A stretch of 64,000 nucleotides of DNA from Chelativorans xinjiangensis. Lineage in GTDB: Bacteria; Pseudomonadota; Alphaproteobacteria; Rhizobiales; Rhizobiaceae. Made by a program: the position numbers and the translations under genes. Position 1 is the first letter of the stretch, and every line of letters starts with the position of its first letter. Positions 51,019-58,884 of this stretch are shown in pieces. The stretch is from the NCBI RefSeq assembly GCF_009812055.1, contig NZ_WQNH01000026.1, positions 1-64,000 of the forward strand. The letters run 5' to 3'. A model generated the notes under the pieces. The model saw only the letters and a list, made by a program, of their open reading frames with translations. It made no database searches and was not told the origin of the DNA.

Positions 51019-52191
51019 ATGTCGCGCAATTGGTCAGCGACCCTTCTTTGCAGCGTGCTTTTTGCGCTTTCCTCTGTTGCCTCTGCCGGTCCCCCGACCG
51101 AAATACCTGCCATGGAAACGCAGAACGCTTCATTGCAGCCGGATGTGATGGCGGGCGATGAGGCCGCCATATCGCCGGTTACGGTGCGCATCGCCGGAAG
51201 CAAGGTCGTAAGCCAGGTCACCGGCCCCGACGGGACGAACGATACCGCGCGCCGGTGGGATGTCCATGGCACCGACCTTGGACACATGTTCCTGCACAAG
51301 GACACGCTTTACATGGTCTTCGGCGATACTTTCGGCCAGAGAGGGGTGTTCGGCCGGATGAACTGGCGCAGCAACACGATTGCGCGCATCGCCGACCCCG
51401 ATCCACGCAACGGCCTGCCGATAGAGACCATGATCACCGGCGCGAACGGCGCGGCGAAGGAACTGCTCCATTCGCGCAAGATCGGCGGCGTGGAGAAGAC
51501 CGTGATCCCCACCTACGGCATCTCCATCGGCGACCGCATGTATCTTCACTACATGTCGGTCAAGGGGTGGGGCGCGCCGGGACAGTGGGAGGTCCGCCAT
51601 TCCGGTATCGCCTATTCCGACGACGACGGGCACACCTGGGTGGTCCCGCCCGAAGCCGTCGAGAACCGGGCGATCGGGTTCGAGCAGGTCGCCTTCGTGC
51701 GTGAGGAGGACGTGGTTTACACGTTCGGTATTCCGGAAGGGCGGTTCGGCGGCGTCAAGCTGCGCCGTGTCGCTGCCGGGCGGATATTGGACCTGGACGC
51801 TTACGAATACTGGACCGGAACCGGGTGGGTCGCCGATCCCGCCGCCGCCAGCGTGATCGTGCCGGCGCCTGCCGGCGAACTGTCGGTTGCGTGGAGCAAG
51901 ACGCACGAAAGCTGGGTCATGATGTATTTCGACCCGGAGCGCCGCGCCGTCGTCCTGCGGCTCGCCCCAGACCTGACCGGCCCCTGGGGCGATGCGCAGG
52001 TGGTCGTCGGTGCGCAGGATTATCCCGGTCTTTACGCGCCCTATATCGTGCCGGGCAGCGACATCGATACCGAGCTCTATTACACGATGTCGCAATGGAC
52101 GCCGTACAACGTCTTCCTCATGCGCACGAGGCTGGAGTGGCCGGCGCCGGCAGTCGCCGCCGTTCCCGAGGCGCCTTCCGAAGACGGGTAG
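51019..52191 (+). CDS. Secreted DUF4185 protein, candidate endo-D-arabinanase
   Basis: 390 residues from ATG 51019 with a signal peptide ending near residue 24 (SSVASAGPP). The rest is a five-bladed-propeller-like DUF4185 domain: GTDLGHMF near 95, VFGDTFGQRG near 112, IPTYGISIGDRMYLHYMSVKGWG, SGIAYSDDDGHTW, LYAPYIVPGSDIDTELYYTMSQW. DUF4185 includes the GH183 endo-D-arabinanases (from memory), in which two Asp residues near the N-terminus are catalytic; the Asp of GTDLG and of FGDT are the likely equivalents. It neighbours genes for polyprenyl-phosphate D-arabinose synthesis, which supports a role in trimming an arabinan. Flanked by ~70-bp direct repeats. Confidence 0.75.
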   Translation: MSRNWSATLLCSVLFALSSVASAGPPTEIPAMETQNASLQPDVMAGDEAAISPVTVRIAGSKVVSQVTGPDGTNDTARRWDVHGTDLGHMFLHKDTLYMVFGDTFGQRGVFGRMNWRSNTIARIADPDPRNGLPIETMITGANGAAKELLHSRKIGGVEKTVIPTYGISIGDRMYLHYMSVKGWGAPGQWEVRHSGIAYSDDDGHTWVVPPEAVENRAIGFEQVAFVREEDVVYTFGIPEGRFGGVKLRRVAAGRILDLDAYEYWTGTGWVADPAAASVIVPAPAGELSVAWSKTHESWVMMYFDPERRAVVLRLAPDLTGPWGDAQVVVGAQDYPGLYAPYIVPGSDIDTELYYTMSQWTPYNVFLMRTRLEWPAPAVAAVPEAPSEDG

Positions 52192-52200
52192 CGGGGCGTC

Positions 52201-52430
52201 GGCTTATCCGAGGTCACGCCTTGAGCCGGTAGGGGTGCACGGTTCCTGCAAACATGTCATCCTCACCCGCGCGCGTCATCCCGGAAGTCGGAGCGAAGCG
52301 GAGACTGTCCGGGACCCATTCCGTGACTCGTCCACCTTCCGGCCCGCTTCGCCGGAGCTTCAGCGAGGCGAGAATGGGTCCCGGACAAGCCTTCGGCTTT
52401 CCGGGATGACGCGCGCGCGGGTGGGATGCG
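52201..52430. repeat. Direct-repeat arm plus R1 palindrome after the DUF4185 gene
   Basis: GGCTTATCCGAGGTCACGCC... at 52201-52273 matches 50708-50779 at roughly nine bases in ten. It runs directly into an R1 palindrome (52262-52425). The DUF4185 gene and its leader are thus bracketed by similar repeats. The following 260 bases up to the next gene show nothing I can name. Confidence 0.8.
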
Positions 52431-52693
52431 GTGGGGATGGGCACGTAGTACGCGCATGCCGTCGCGCGGCCGGGATGACGGCCGCTGGTGGGGGGGCGAC
52501 AGGGCGCGGCGATCCTGATCCCACCCATGTTGCACCCGTTAATCCCATATGATGGAACCCTCTCCGCCACCCTGCCGTTGGCGTTCCGCCGGCGGTTCGT
52601 TCGAGCCGACCGGGCACTGAACCATGGTCAATCGTAGCGCCCGGCGCCGCCAAGGCGATCGGGGGGCGAAGCAAGACGGCTGCGGAGGCGCTC

Positions 52694-55210
52694 GTGGAAG
52701 CTGTCCCATCATCGGCGGTAGGGGTGCGGGAGACTGTGCCGACCATTCAGCGCGCGTATGTCTCGCGCGCGGTTTGGCTTCTTGCGCTCCTGTGGATCGC
52801 CGTTCTTCTGACGACGTTTCACTATGTCGCGACATTGCCGTGGTGGCTCGCCAGCCCCTGGCGCATGGCCGATTTCAACGCCGCGGCGCCGTTTCAGTAT
52901 CGGACGCTGTTGCCGCTTGTCGTGGCGGGGATCGGTGAGGGCGTTCCATGGCTCGATGCCGATCTCGTCTTTGCCGCCATCGAGGTCGTCGCCTGGATGC
53001 TGCTGGTCGTCGTCGCGCTGCGCGGCTTGGACTTTTTCTGTCCCGATGTCTCACCGCCGGTGCGCCGGATCCTGGCGATAACGGTCGTCATTCCGGTTGC
53101 GATGCATCTGATCGTGCCGGACCTGAAGTTCCCGTCAACGTTCCAAGAGGATGGCGGGCTTCTGGAACTGGGCGAGTGGAGAACGGTCAGGCTCTTCCGC
53201 TACGTGTACGATCTGCCGGCCGCCGTTTTCACGCTCGCGCTCGTGGTCCTGCTCGCACGCTTCGCGCGGCGCCCGGACATGCGCCGTTTCGCCGCCTATC
53301 TCGGGCTGTTCGCCGTCGCCACGCTGAACCGCGAGACGACGGTGTGCATGATCCCGGCGTTCCTCGCCGTCTCATACGACCGCATCGACCGCGGGCTGCT
53401 GTTGAAGACGCTGGCGGCGCAGATCGTCGTCTTCGCCGCTGTCTACGGTTCGGCGGTATGGCTTATCCCGAACATCGACAATCCGCATGCCAACGTTGCG
53501 GGATCGGAATATGAAAACCACCTCGTGCACAACCTCGCGCTGTTTGCCAGCCCGCTCTACCTGGTGACCTATTTCGCGCGGTTCGGCGCCGGTCTTTATC
53601 TGCCGGTGCTGCTGTTGCACCGCTATCTGTCGCCTGTCCTGGGGCGGACGCTGATCTGGTTCGGGCTGCCGTTCCTGGCTTTGGCCGTGTATTTCGGCCG
53701 TCTGGCCGAGCAGCGCGTGGTTGTCGAGATCATGCCGATCATATGGCTTGCGGCGGTCCAGGCGATCACCGCCTGGAATGCCAGCCACCGCGGTTCCGCC
53801 GTCGCATCACCGTTACCCGGGCCAAGGGCGGTGAGCATCAACGCCGCCAGCGCTCCCGGAGGGGAGGCGCAAAGCGTCGCGGAAAGAGCCGGGACGGCGG
53901 TTTTCGTGCTCATGCTGATGTTTCTCGCCTTCGTGGGAGGCGCGATGGTGATGCAGGCGCGGGTCTTCCCGCACCAGTTCTTCAGCGACGCCTATCGGGC
54001 CTGGGACGCGCTGCGGGTCCAGCAACGGATCCTCAGCAATCCCATCCTGACCAACCTTTACGAGCGCGCGAGGACGGACGAGCGCGGCGTCACGGTCAAC
54101 GATCCCGCCCGCGCTTTTCCGGGCTATACGCTGTTCACGTCGGGCGACGACCAGGTTGCCCGCCTCATCGCCATGGATGGGCGGGTCGTGCACGAGTGGC
54201 GGCTGCCATACGAAAGGGTGTGGGACGAGGGGGCGGCGGTCGCCGACCCGCAGCCCGGCTCCGTCATCTACATGGATCGCGCCAAGGTCTTCCCGAACGG
54301 CGATCTGCTGGCGATCTACATTTCGTCCGCCGATACGCCGTGGGGCTACGGGATGGTCAAGATGGACCGCGATTCCCGCGTTATCTGGAGCTATCTCGAG
54401 AATGCGCATCATGAGATGGCGATCGCGCCGGACGGCCGCATCTACACGCTCGTCCACCGGTTCCGCGAGGAGCAGCCGCCGGGAGCGCGACAGTTCGACC
54501 GTCCGTACCTTGAGGATTTCGTCGTCGAGCTCTCGCCTGAGGGCGAGGAGCTGAAGAGGATATCGCTGACGGAAGCGCTGCTGAAATCGCAATATGGCGG
54601 GCTCCTCCGGTTCCTGCCCTATTCCACCCTCGGCGACCCGCTGCATCCGAACAATGTCAAGTATATCGACGCGGAGGCGGCGCGGAACTTCCCGTTCGGC
54701 GAGGAAGGCGACCTCCTTGTCTCGATCAGGGAGCAGTCGCTGATCGCCGTCGTTTCCATGGAGACCGGTGAGATCAAATGGGCGACGACGGGAGCCTGGC
54801 TGCGCCAGCACGACCCGAGCATCCTGCCGAACGGCAACATACTGTTGTTCGATAATCTGGGCGGCCTGGAACGCGGCAACAGTTCGCGGGTCATCGAGAT
54901 CGACCCGCAAACCTCCAACATCGTGTGGAGCTTCGGCGGCACGTCCGACCATCCCCTCTACAGTTTCCTGCGCTCGAACGCGGAGCGGCTGCCGAACGGC
55001 AACACGCTGATCACCGAATCCGACGGCGGGCGGCTCCTGGAGGTGACGCGGGAGGGGGACGTGGTGTGGAGCTATGTGAACCCGATCCGGCGCGGGGACC
55101 GGCAGCACCTCATCCCCATCGTCAACGGTGCCCAAAGGATCGGGCTGGATTATTTCGAGCAGGGATTTCGCCACAAGCTCGCGCAGCCGGCGGCGGCTCG
55201 GCGGCGGTGA
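52694..55210 (+). CDS. Membrane protein with GT-C-like half fused to an arylsulfotransferase-like propeller
   Basis: 838 residues. Residues about 20-440 are polytopic (about 10 helices) with features of GT-C-type glycosyltransferase-like membrane proteins: an acidic first periplasmic loop (RMADFNAAAPFQYRTLLP near 55-73) and LNRETTVCMIP near 215. A last helix at about 400-420 leads into a soluble C-terminal half (about 455-830) of the arylsulfotransferase (ASST) type beta-propeller: PDGRIYTLVHRF, HDPSILPNGNILLFDN, SRVIEIDPQTSNIVWSF, RLPNGNTLITESDGGRLLEV. The fusion is unusual. Context suggests transfer of polyprenyl-phosphate-linked arabinose or sulfate-type decoration in the periplasm, which is inference. 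GTG 52694 start; GTG codons at 52724 and 52736 are alternatives. Confidence 0.7.
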   Translation: MEAVPSSAVGVRETVPTIQRAYVSRAVWLLALLWIAVLLTTFHYVATLPWWLASPWRMADFNAAAPFQYRTLLPLVVAGIGEGVPWLDADLVFAAIEVVAWMLLVVVALRGLDFFCPDVSPPVRRILAITVVIPVAMHLIVPDLKFPSTFQEDGGLLELGEWRTVRLFRYVYDLPAAVFTLALVVLLARFARRPDMRRFAAYLGLFAVATLNRETTVCMIPAFLAVSYDRIDRGLLLKTLAAQIVVFAAVYGSAVWLIPNIDNPHANVAGSEYENHLVHNLALFASPLYLVTYFARFGAGLYLPVLLLHRYLSPVLGRTLIWFGLPFLALAVYFGRLAEQRVVVEIMPIIWLAAVQAITAWNASHRGSAVASPLPGPRAVSINAASAPGGEAQSVAERAGTAVFVLMLMFLAFVGGAMVMQARVFPHQFFSDAYRAWDALRVQQRILSNPILTNLYERARTDERGVTVNDPARAFPGYTLFTSGDDQVARLIAMDGRVVHEWRLPYERVWDEGAAVADPQPGSVIYMDRAKVFPNGDLLAIYISSADTPWGYGMVKMDRDSRVIWSYLENAHHEMAIAPDGRIYTLVHRFREEQPPGARQFDRPYLEDFVVELSPEGEELKRISLTEALLKSQYGGLLRFLPYSTLGDPLHPNNVKYIDAEAARNFPFGEEGDLLVSIREQSLIAVVSMETGEIKWATTGAWLRQHDPSILPNGNILLFDNLGGLERGNSSRVIEIDPQTSNIVWSFGGTSDHPLYSFLRSNAERLPNGNTLITESDGGRLLEVTREGDVVWSYVNPIRRGDRQHLIPIVNGAQRIGLDYFEQGFRHKLAQPAAARRR

Positions 55211-55223
55211 AGTTGGGAGCTAG

Positions 55224-55961
55224 CTAAAGCTCGATGCGTTTGAAGAGGCTGCGCGGCATGAGGCGGATCACCAGCATGATCCACCGCCAGAAGAACGGCA
55301 CGTAGACGACGTCCCTGCCACTGCCGATCGCCGCATGAATGCGCTTGGCGGCCGCCTCGGGCTTGGCCCATAAAAGCCCCTTCCGGAACCCGGCGGTCAT
55401 CGGCGTGTCGATGAAGCCGGGTCTGATGGTGGTCACGCCGACACCGGATTTGTGGAGCCGCTGCCGCAGGCCTTCGAGGAAGGTGTCGACCGCTGCCTTT
55501 GCCGCCCCGTAGACATAGTTGCTCTGCCGGCCGCGGTCGGCCGCGACGGAGGTGATGACGGCGATCCTGCCGCTGCGCCTTTCTTCCATCCGCTCGGCGA
55601 GACGGGTGAGGAGGGCGATGGTGCTCACCGCGTTCGTCTGCAGTTCCTGCGCGGTGAGGCCCGGCGAACGCTCGCAGTCCGCCTGGACCGGCAGGGTGCC
55701 GTGGGCGATGAGCGCGATGTCGATGCCGTCCAGCGCCTTTTCCGCCTCGTCCAGAACCGCCTTGTGGCGGTCGAGCGCGTTGACGTCGAGGCTCTTATAT
55801 CCTGCAACGCTGGCGCCCCGGACAGTGAGATCGTCTGCCGTCGCCTTCAGGTGCTCCTCGTTGCGGGCGACGAGGAACACGCGGTCGCCGTCCTGGGCGA
55901 AGAGGCGGGCGATGGCTGTGGCGATCGCCGAGGTGGCACCGATGATCAGAACCTTGCGCAT
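55224..55961 (-). CDS. dprE2: DprE2-like decaprenylphosphoryl-2-keto-ribose reductase (SDR)
   Basis: 245 residues from ATG 55961; GTG 55973 lies directly against the R2 repeat. SDR fold: IIGATSAIATAIARLFA near 6-22, catalytic Ser in AVITSVAADRGRQS near 138 and YGAAK near 151. The C-terminus (VVYVPFFWRWIMLVIRLMPRSLFKR) matches the membrane-associating tail of mycobacterial DprE2 ([23 protein letters not shown], from memory) very closely. Reduces the 2-keto intermediate to polyprenyl-phosphoryl-D-arabinofuranose. Downstream of dprE1, separated by the R2 repeat; convergent with the fusion gene 13 bases away. Confidence 0.85.
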   Translation of the reverse strand: MRKVLIIGATSAIATAIARLFAQDGDRVFLVARNEEHLKATADDLTVRGASVAGYKSLDVNALDRHKAVLDEAEKALDGIDIALIAHGTLPVQADCERSPGLTAQELQTNAVSTIALLTRLAERMEERRSGRIAVITSVAADRGRQSNYVYGAAKAAVDTFLEGLRQRLHKSGVGVTTIRPGFIDTPMTAGFRKGLLWAKPEAAAKRIHAAIGSGRDVVYVPFFWRWIMLVIRLMPRSLFKRIEL

Positions 55962-55973
55962 CGCGTCACTCAC

Positions 55974-56079
55974 TAGACCAGTTCATCGTTTCATGGAATC
56001 GATGAACTGGTCTAACTCCTTGTTTTGTCGCAATTCCGGGCAGAAAACCGGTTTCCACTTTTCCTGGAATTGCTTTAGA
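55974..56079. repeat. Intergenic repeat, family R2, between dprE1 and dprE2
   Basis: AGACCAGTTCATCGTTTCATGGAATCGATGAACTGGTCTAA is a strong hairpin, followed by CTCCTTGTTTTGTCGCAATTCCGG and AAAACCGGTTTCCACTTTTCCTGGAATTGCTTTAGA. Nearly identical to 62392-62495 and inverted relative to 27729-27818. It starts at the base next to the potential GTG of dprE2 and covers the dprE1 stop. Confidence 0.9.
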
Positions 56080-57385
56080 TTGGTTGCGGAACGGCGACGC
56101 GGCGCCAGAAATCCGAGCAGATGGCCGGGTCGCGGTAGTCTTCGAGCCGCCGCCAGGACGGAAAGCCGCGCTGGAAGGTTTGCGCATCCATCCGCGCATC
56201 CTTGGCGGGATAGACCGCGCCGCCCGCTTCCGCGGTGATCTCGTCCAGCGTGTCGAGCAGCTTCAGCGTCCGCTCGCCGCGATCGGGAAAGTCGAGAGCG
56301 AGCGTCAGGCCCGGGCGGGGGAAGGACAGCCAGCCGACCGGTTTGTGATCGCCGAAGACCTTCAGCACCGAGAGGAACGATCCCTCGCCCGCACGCGCAA
56401 CGCGCGCGATGAGTTCGCCGATCGCCTCGGCCGCGCTGTAGGGAACGACGCACTGATACTGATAAAATCCCCTGCGGCCGAACAGGCGGTTCCAGTTCGG
56501 CACGGCGTCGAGCGGATAGAAGGACCGCTCGTAGTGGACATATTGCCGGGACCGGCGCGGCCAGCGGCGGGTGGCCGTGTTGAAGAGCCGGACCGCCGGC
56601 TTGGGCAGCAGCGAGACGGGTGGGGTGAAAGGCAGCCCCGGCTTTGGCCGGGGGGCTGCGACGGGGCGCTGGTCGGCGGCGAAATTGCTGCGGAAGAAGA
56701 GCCCGCGCGCGCCGTCCCGTCCGGGGTTGAGGGCGTCGATCCATGCCACCGTATATTCGTGCGAATTGTGCGAGGCGCGGCTTAATTCGAGGAACTCGTC
56801 TACGCCTGAGAAGCGCAGGGTATCGACCTCCATGGCAGGTCCCGGAACTCGTCGCAGGGCGATCTCGGCCCACAGGATGACGCCGGTCAGGCCGCAGCCG
56901 CCGATCGTGGCGGCGAACCAGTCGGCGCTTTCGTTGGGAGAGCAGGCGATCCGCGTGCCGTCGGAGCGCAGAAGTTCGAGACGCCGCACGTGATGGCCGA
57001 AGCTGCCGGCGCGATGGTGGTTCTTGCCGTGCACGTCGTTGGCGATGGCGCCGCCGAGCGTGACGAACCGGGTGCCCGGCGTCACCGGCAGGAACCAGCC
57101 TTTGGGGACGAAGTGGGCGAGGATGTCCGACAGAAGAACGCCCGCCTCGCACCGCAGGAGCCCCGTGTCGTCGTCGAACGAGATGAAGCGGTCGAGACCG
57201 CGCAGGTCTATGAGGGCCCCCTCGCGGGCAAGGCAACTGTCGCCATAGCTGCGCCCGTTGCCGAAGGGGAGGGCGGGGCGGTCGGCAGGAAAAGCCTGGT
57301 CGCGCCACCAGAGCCGGACGACCCGCTTGCCCGCTTCCGACTGCGGCCGCCCCCAGGAGCGGTACGCTGCGTTGGCGTTCGTCAC
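56075..57385 (-). CDS. dprE1: DprE1-like decaprenylphosphoryl-ribose 2-oxidase (FAD)
   Basis: 436 residues from GTG 57385, overlapping the UbiA stop as GTGA. FAD_binding_4 (VAO-type) N-terminal domain with FGNGRSYGDSCLA near 40-52 and LGGAIANDVHGKNHHRAGSFG near 103-123, where the His/Lys/Asn cluster is the DprE1 hallmark. The C-terminal ALO-type domain has QYQCVVP, SVLKVFGDHKP, LSFPRPGLTLALDFP and YPAKDARM (the active-site Lys). Oxidises the ribose C2. The Cys that binds benzothiazinones in mycobacteria (ICVDFP) is Ala here. Forms one operon with the UbiA fusion and dprE2. Confidence 0.87.
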   Translation of the reverse strand: MTNANAAYRSWGRPQSEAGKRVVRLWWRDQAFPADRPALPFGNGRSYGDSCLAREGALIDLRGLDRFISFDDDTGLLRCEAGVLLSDILAHFVPKGWFLPVTPGTRFVTLGGAIANDVHGKNHHRAGSFGHHVRRLELLRSDGTRIACSPNESADWFAATIGGCGLTGVILWAEIALRRVPGPAMEVDTLRFSGVDEFLELSRASHNSHEYTVAWIDALNPGRDGARGLFFRSNFAADQRPVAAPRPKPGLPFTPPVSLLPKPAVRLFNTATRRWPRRSRQYVHYERSFYPLDAVPNWNRLFGRRGFYQYQCVVPYSAAEAIGELIARVARAGEGSFLSVLKVFGDHKPVGWLSFPRPGLTLALDFPDRGERTLKLLDTLDEITAEAGGAVYPAKDARMDAQTFQRGFPSWRRLEDYRDPAICSDFWRRVAVPQPI

Positions 57386-58860
57386 AGCGCCAGCCCTATG
57401 ACGGTGCCGCACAGGACGGCGAAGGCGAGGCTGACACGGTCCCTTGCGGCAAAGACCAGCGGATCGTCATGCATCTCGCCGCGGCCTGTCTTGATCCACA
57501 CCCGCGTCAGCCACAGGACGAGGACGGGCACGAAAACCCACAGGATCTGCGGATGCGCGTATGTGGCGGCGACCTGCGGCGTGTCCAGATAGACCGCGAG
57601 GACAACGGCTGCGACATAGCCCGCGCCGACGCCCATGCTGCGCAGTATCGGCAGATCGGCGAACCGGTATCCGCGTCCCGAGCTCCCCTGCTTGCCGTTC
57701 TTGTGCATCAACATGAGTTCAGCGTACCGCTTGGCGATCGCCAGGCTCAAGAACAGGAAGATCGAGAAGGTGAGGAGCCATACCGAGAGCGGCAGCTGCG
57801 CGGCGGCGGCACCGGCGAATATCCGCGTCGTATAGAGCAGCGCCAGCGTCACGATGTCGATGGCCTCCAAACGCTTGAGGCCGAAGGTGTATGCGAGCGT
57901 CGCAAGGTAGTAGACGCCGAGGACGGCGGCGAATTGCCAGGGCAGGAAGAGACACAGGGCCGCCGAGGCGGCCAACAGCAGCGGGACCAGGACCAGCCCG
58001 TGGGCGACCGGCAGCGCGCCCGAGGCAAAGGGGCGGTGCCGCTTGTTGGGATGGAGGCGGTCGTCCTCCAGGTCGATGATATCGTTGACGAGATAGACGC
58101 TGGAAGCGCACAAGCCGAAGGCGAAGAAGCCGATCAGCAGGTCTGTCAGGGCGGCGACATCGGTGAACTTCAGCGCGGCGACCAATGGTGCGAACAGAAG
58201 AATGTTCTTGAGCCATTGGTGGAGGCGAAGGGCGCGCACATAGAGCCAGAGCGGCGGCCTCTGGCGCGGAAACACATGGGTTACGTTGGCGTTTCGCTTC
58301 GCCCAGCCGACAAGGCGGGACGGCGCGTCGACGACGGTTGCCTGACGGGCCGCGCACCAGATCGGGCAGTCGGCCGTCGCGTTTCCGGCATAGTCGAAGC
58401 CGGTCGCGCCGAACTGGTGGCGCAGGACCGTCAGCTTGTTGATGCCCGTAAGGTTGTGGCGGCTGTTCGTGGCCAGAACTTCGTCGAAGAGGCCGAGTTG
58501 GTCGGCGATCTTCCGCGCCAGCGTTTCATGGGTGCCTGTCGCCAGGATCAGCCGGTGGCCGCGCGCCTTTTTCCGTCTCAGATGTTCAAGGAGCGGCGCG
58601 TTGAGCGGCAGCACCGACAGGTCGAGCGAGACGCGCCGCGTGACCTCTTCCTTCAGGGTGGCTTTGCCGCGCATCAGCCACAGGGGCAAGAGAAACACCG
58701 TCAGCAGCGACTGCTTGACAAGCGCAATCACGGATTCCAGCAGCAGGTTGGTGCGGACCAGCGTTCCGTCGAGATCCACAACCAGCGGGACCGGCGGCGC
58801 CTTCGGTGGCGGCTCGGTCGGTCCAGCACTCGGGAGTATGTCGAGATCGGTCATGACCAC
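57382..58860 (-). CDS. HAD phosphatase-UbiA phosphoribosyltransferase fusion
   Basis: 492 residues. Residues about 25-200 are a HAD phosphatase: VVDLDGTLVRTNL (nucleophile DxD) near 28, ILATGTHE near 105, and the late acidic motif GNATADCPIWC near 158. Residues about 210-490 are a UbiA prenyltransferase with nine helices and NDIIDLEDDRLHPNKRHRPFASG, matching the mycobacterial decaprenyl-phosphate phosphoribosyltransferase Rv3806c type. The UbiA half would join PRPP to polyprenyl phosphate and the HAD half remove the 5-phosphate, two consecutive steps otherwise done by separate proteins. Azorhizobium NoeC-like proteins are also relatives. Start GTG 58860 or ATG 58854. Confidence 0.83.
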   Translation of the reverse strand: MVMTDLDILPSAGPTEPPPKAPPVPLVVDLDGTLVRTNLLLESVIALVKQSLLTVFLLPLWLMRGKATLKEEVTRRVSLDLSVLPLNAPLLEHLRRKKARGHRLILATGTHETLARKIADQLGLFDEVLATNSRHNLTGINKLTVLRHQFGATGFDYAGNATADCPIWCAARQATVVDAPSRLVGWAKRNANVTHVFPRQRPPLWLYVRALRLHQWLKNILLFAPLVAALKFTDVAALTDLLIGFFAFGLCASSVYLVNDIIDLEDDRLHPNKRHRPFASGALPVAHGLVLVPLLLAASAALCLFLPWQFAAVLGVYYLATLAYTFGLKRLEAIDIVTLALLYTTRIFAGAAAAQLPLSVWLLTFSIFLFLSLAIAKRYAELMLMHKNGKQGSSGRGYRFADLPILRSMGVGAGYVAAVVLAVYLDTPQVAATYAHPQILWVFVPVLVLWLTRVWIKTGRGEMHDDPLVFAARDRVSLAFAVLCGTVIGLAL

Positions 58861-58884
58861 TGCATCCCTTCGCTGAGGGCGTTT

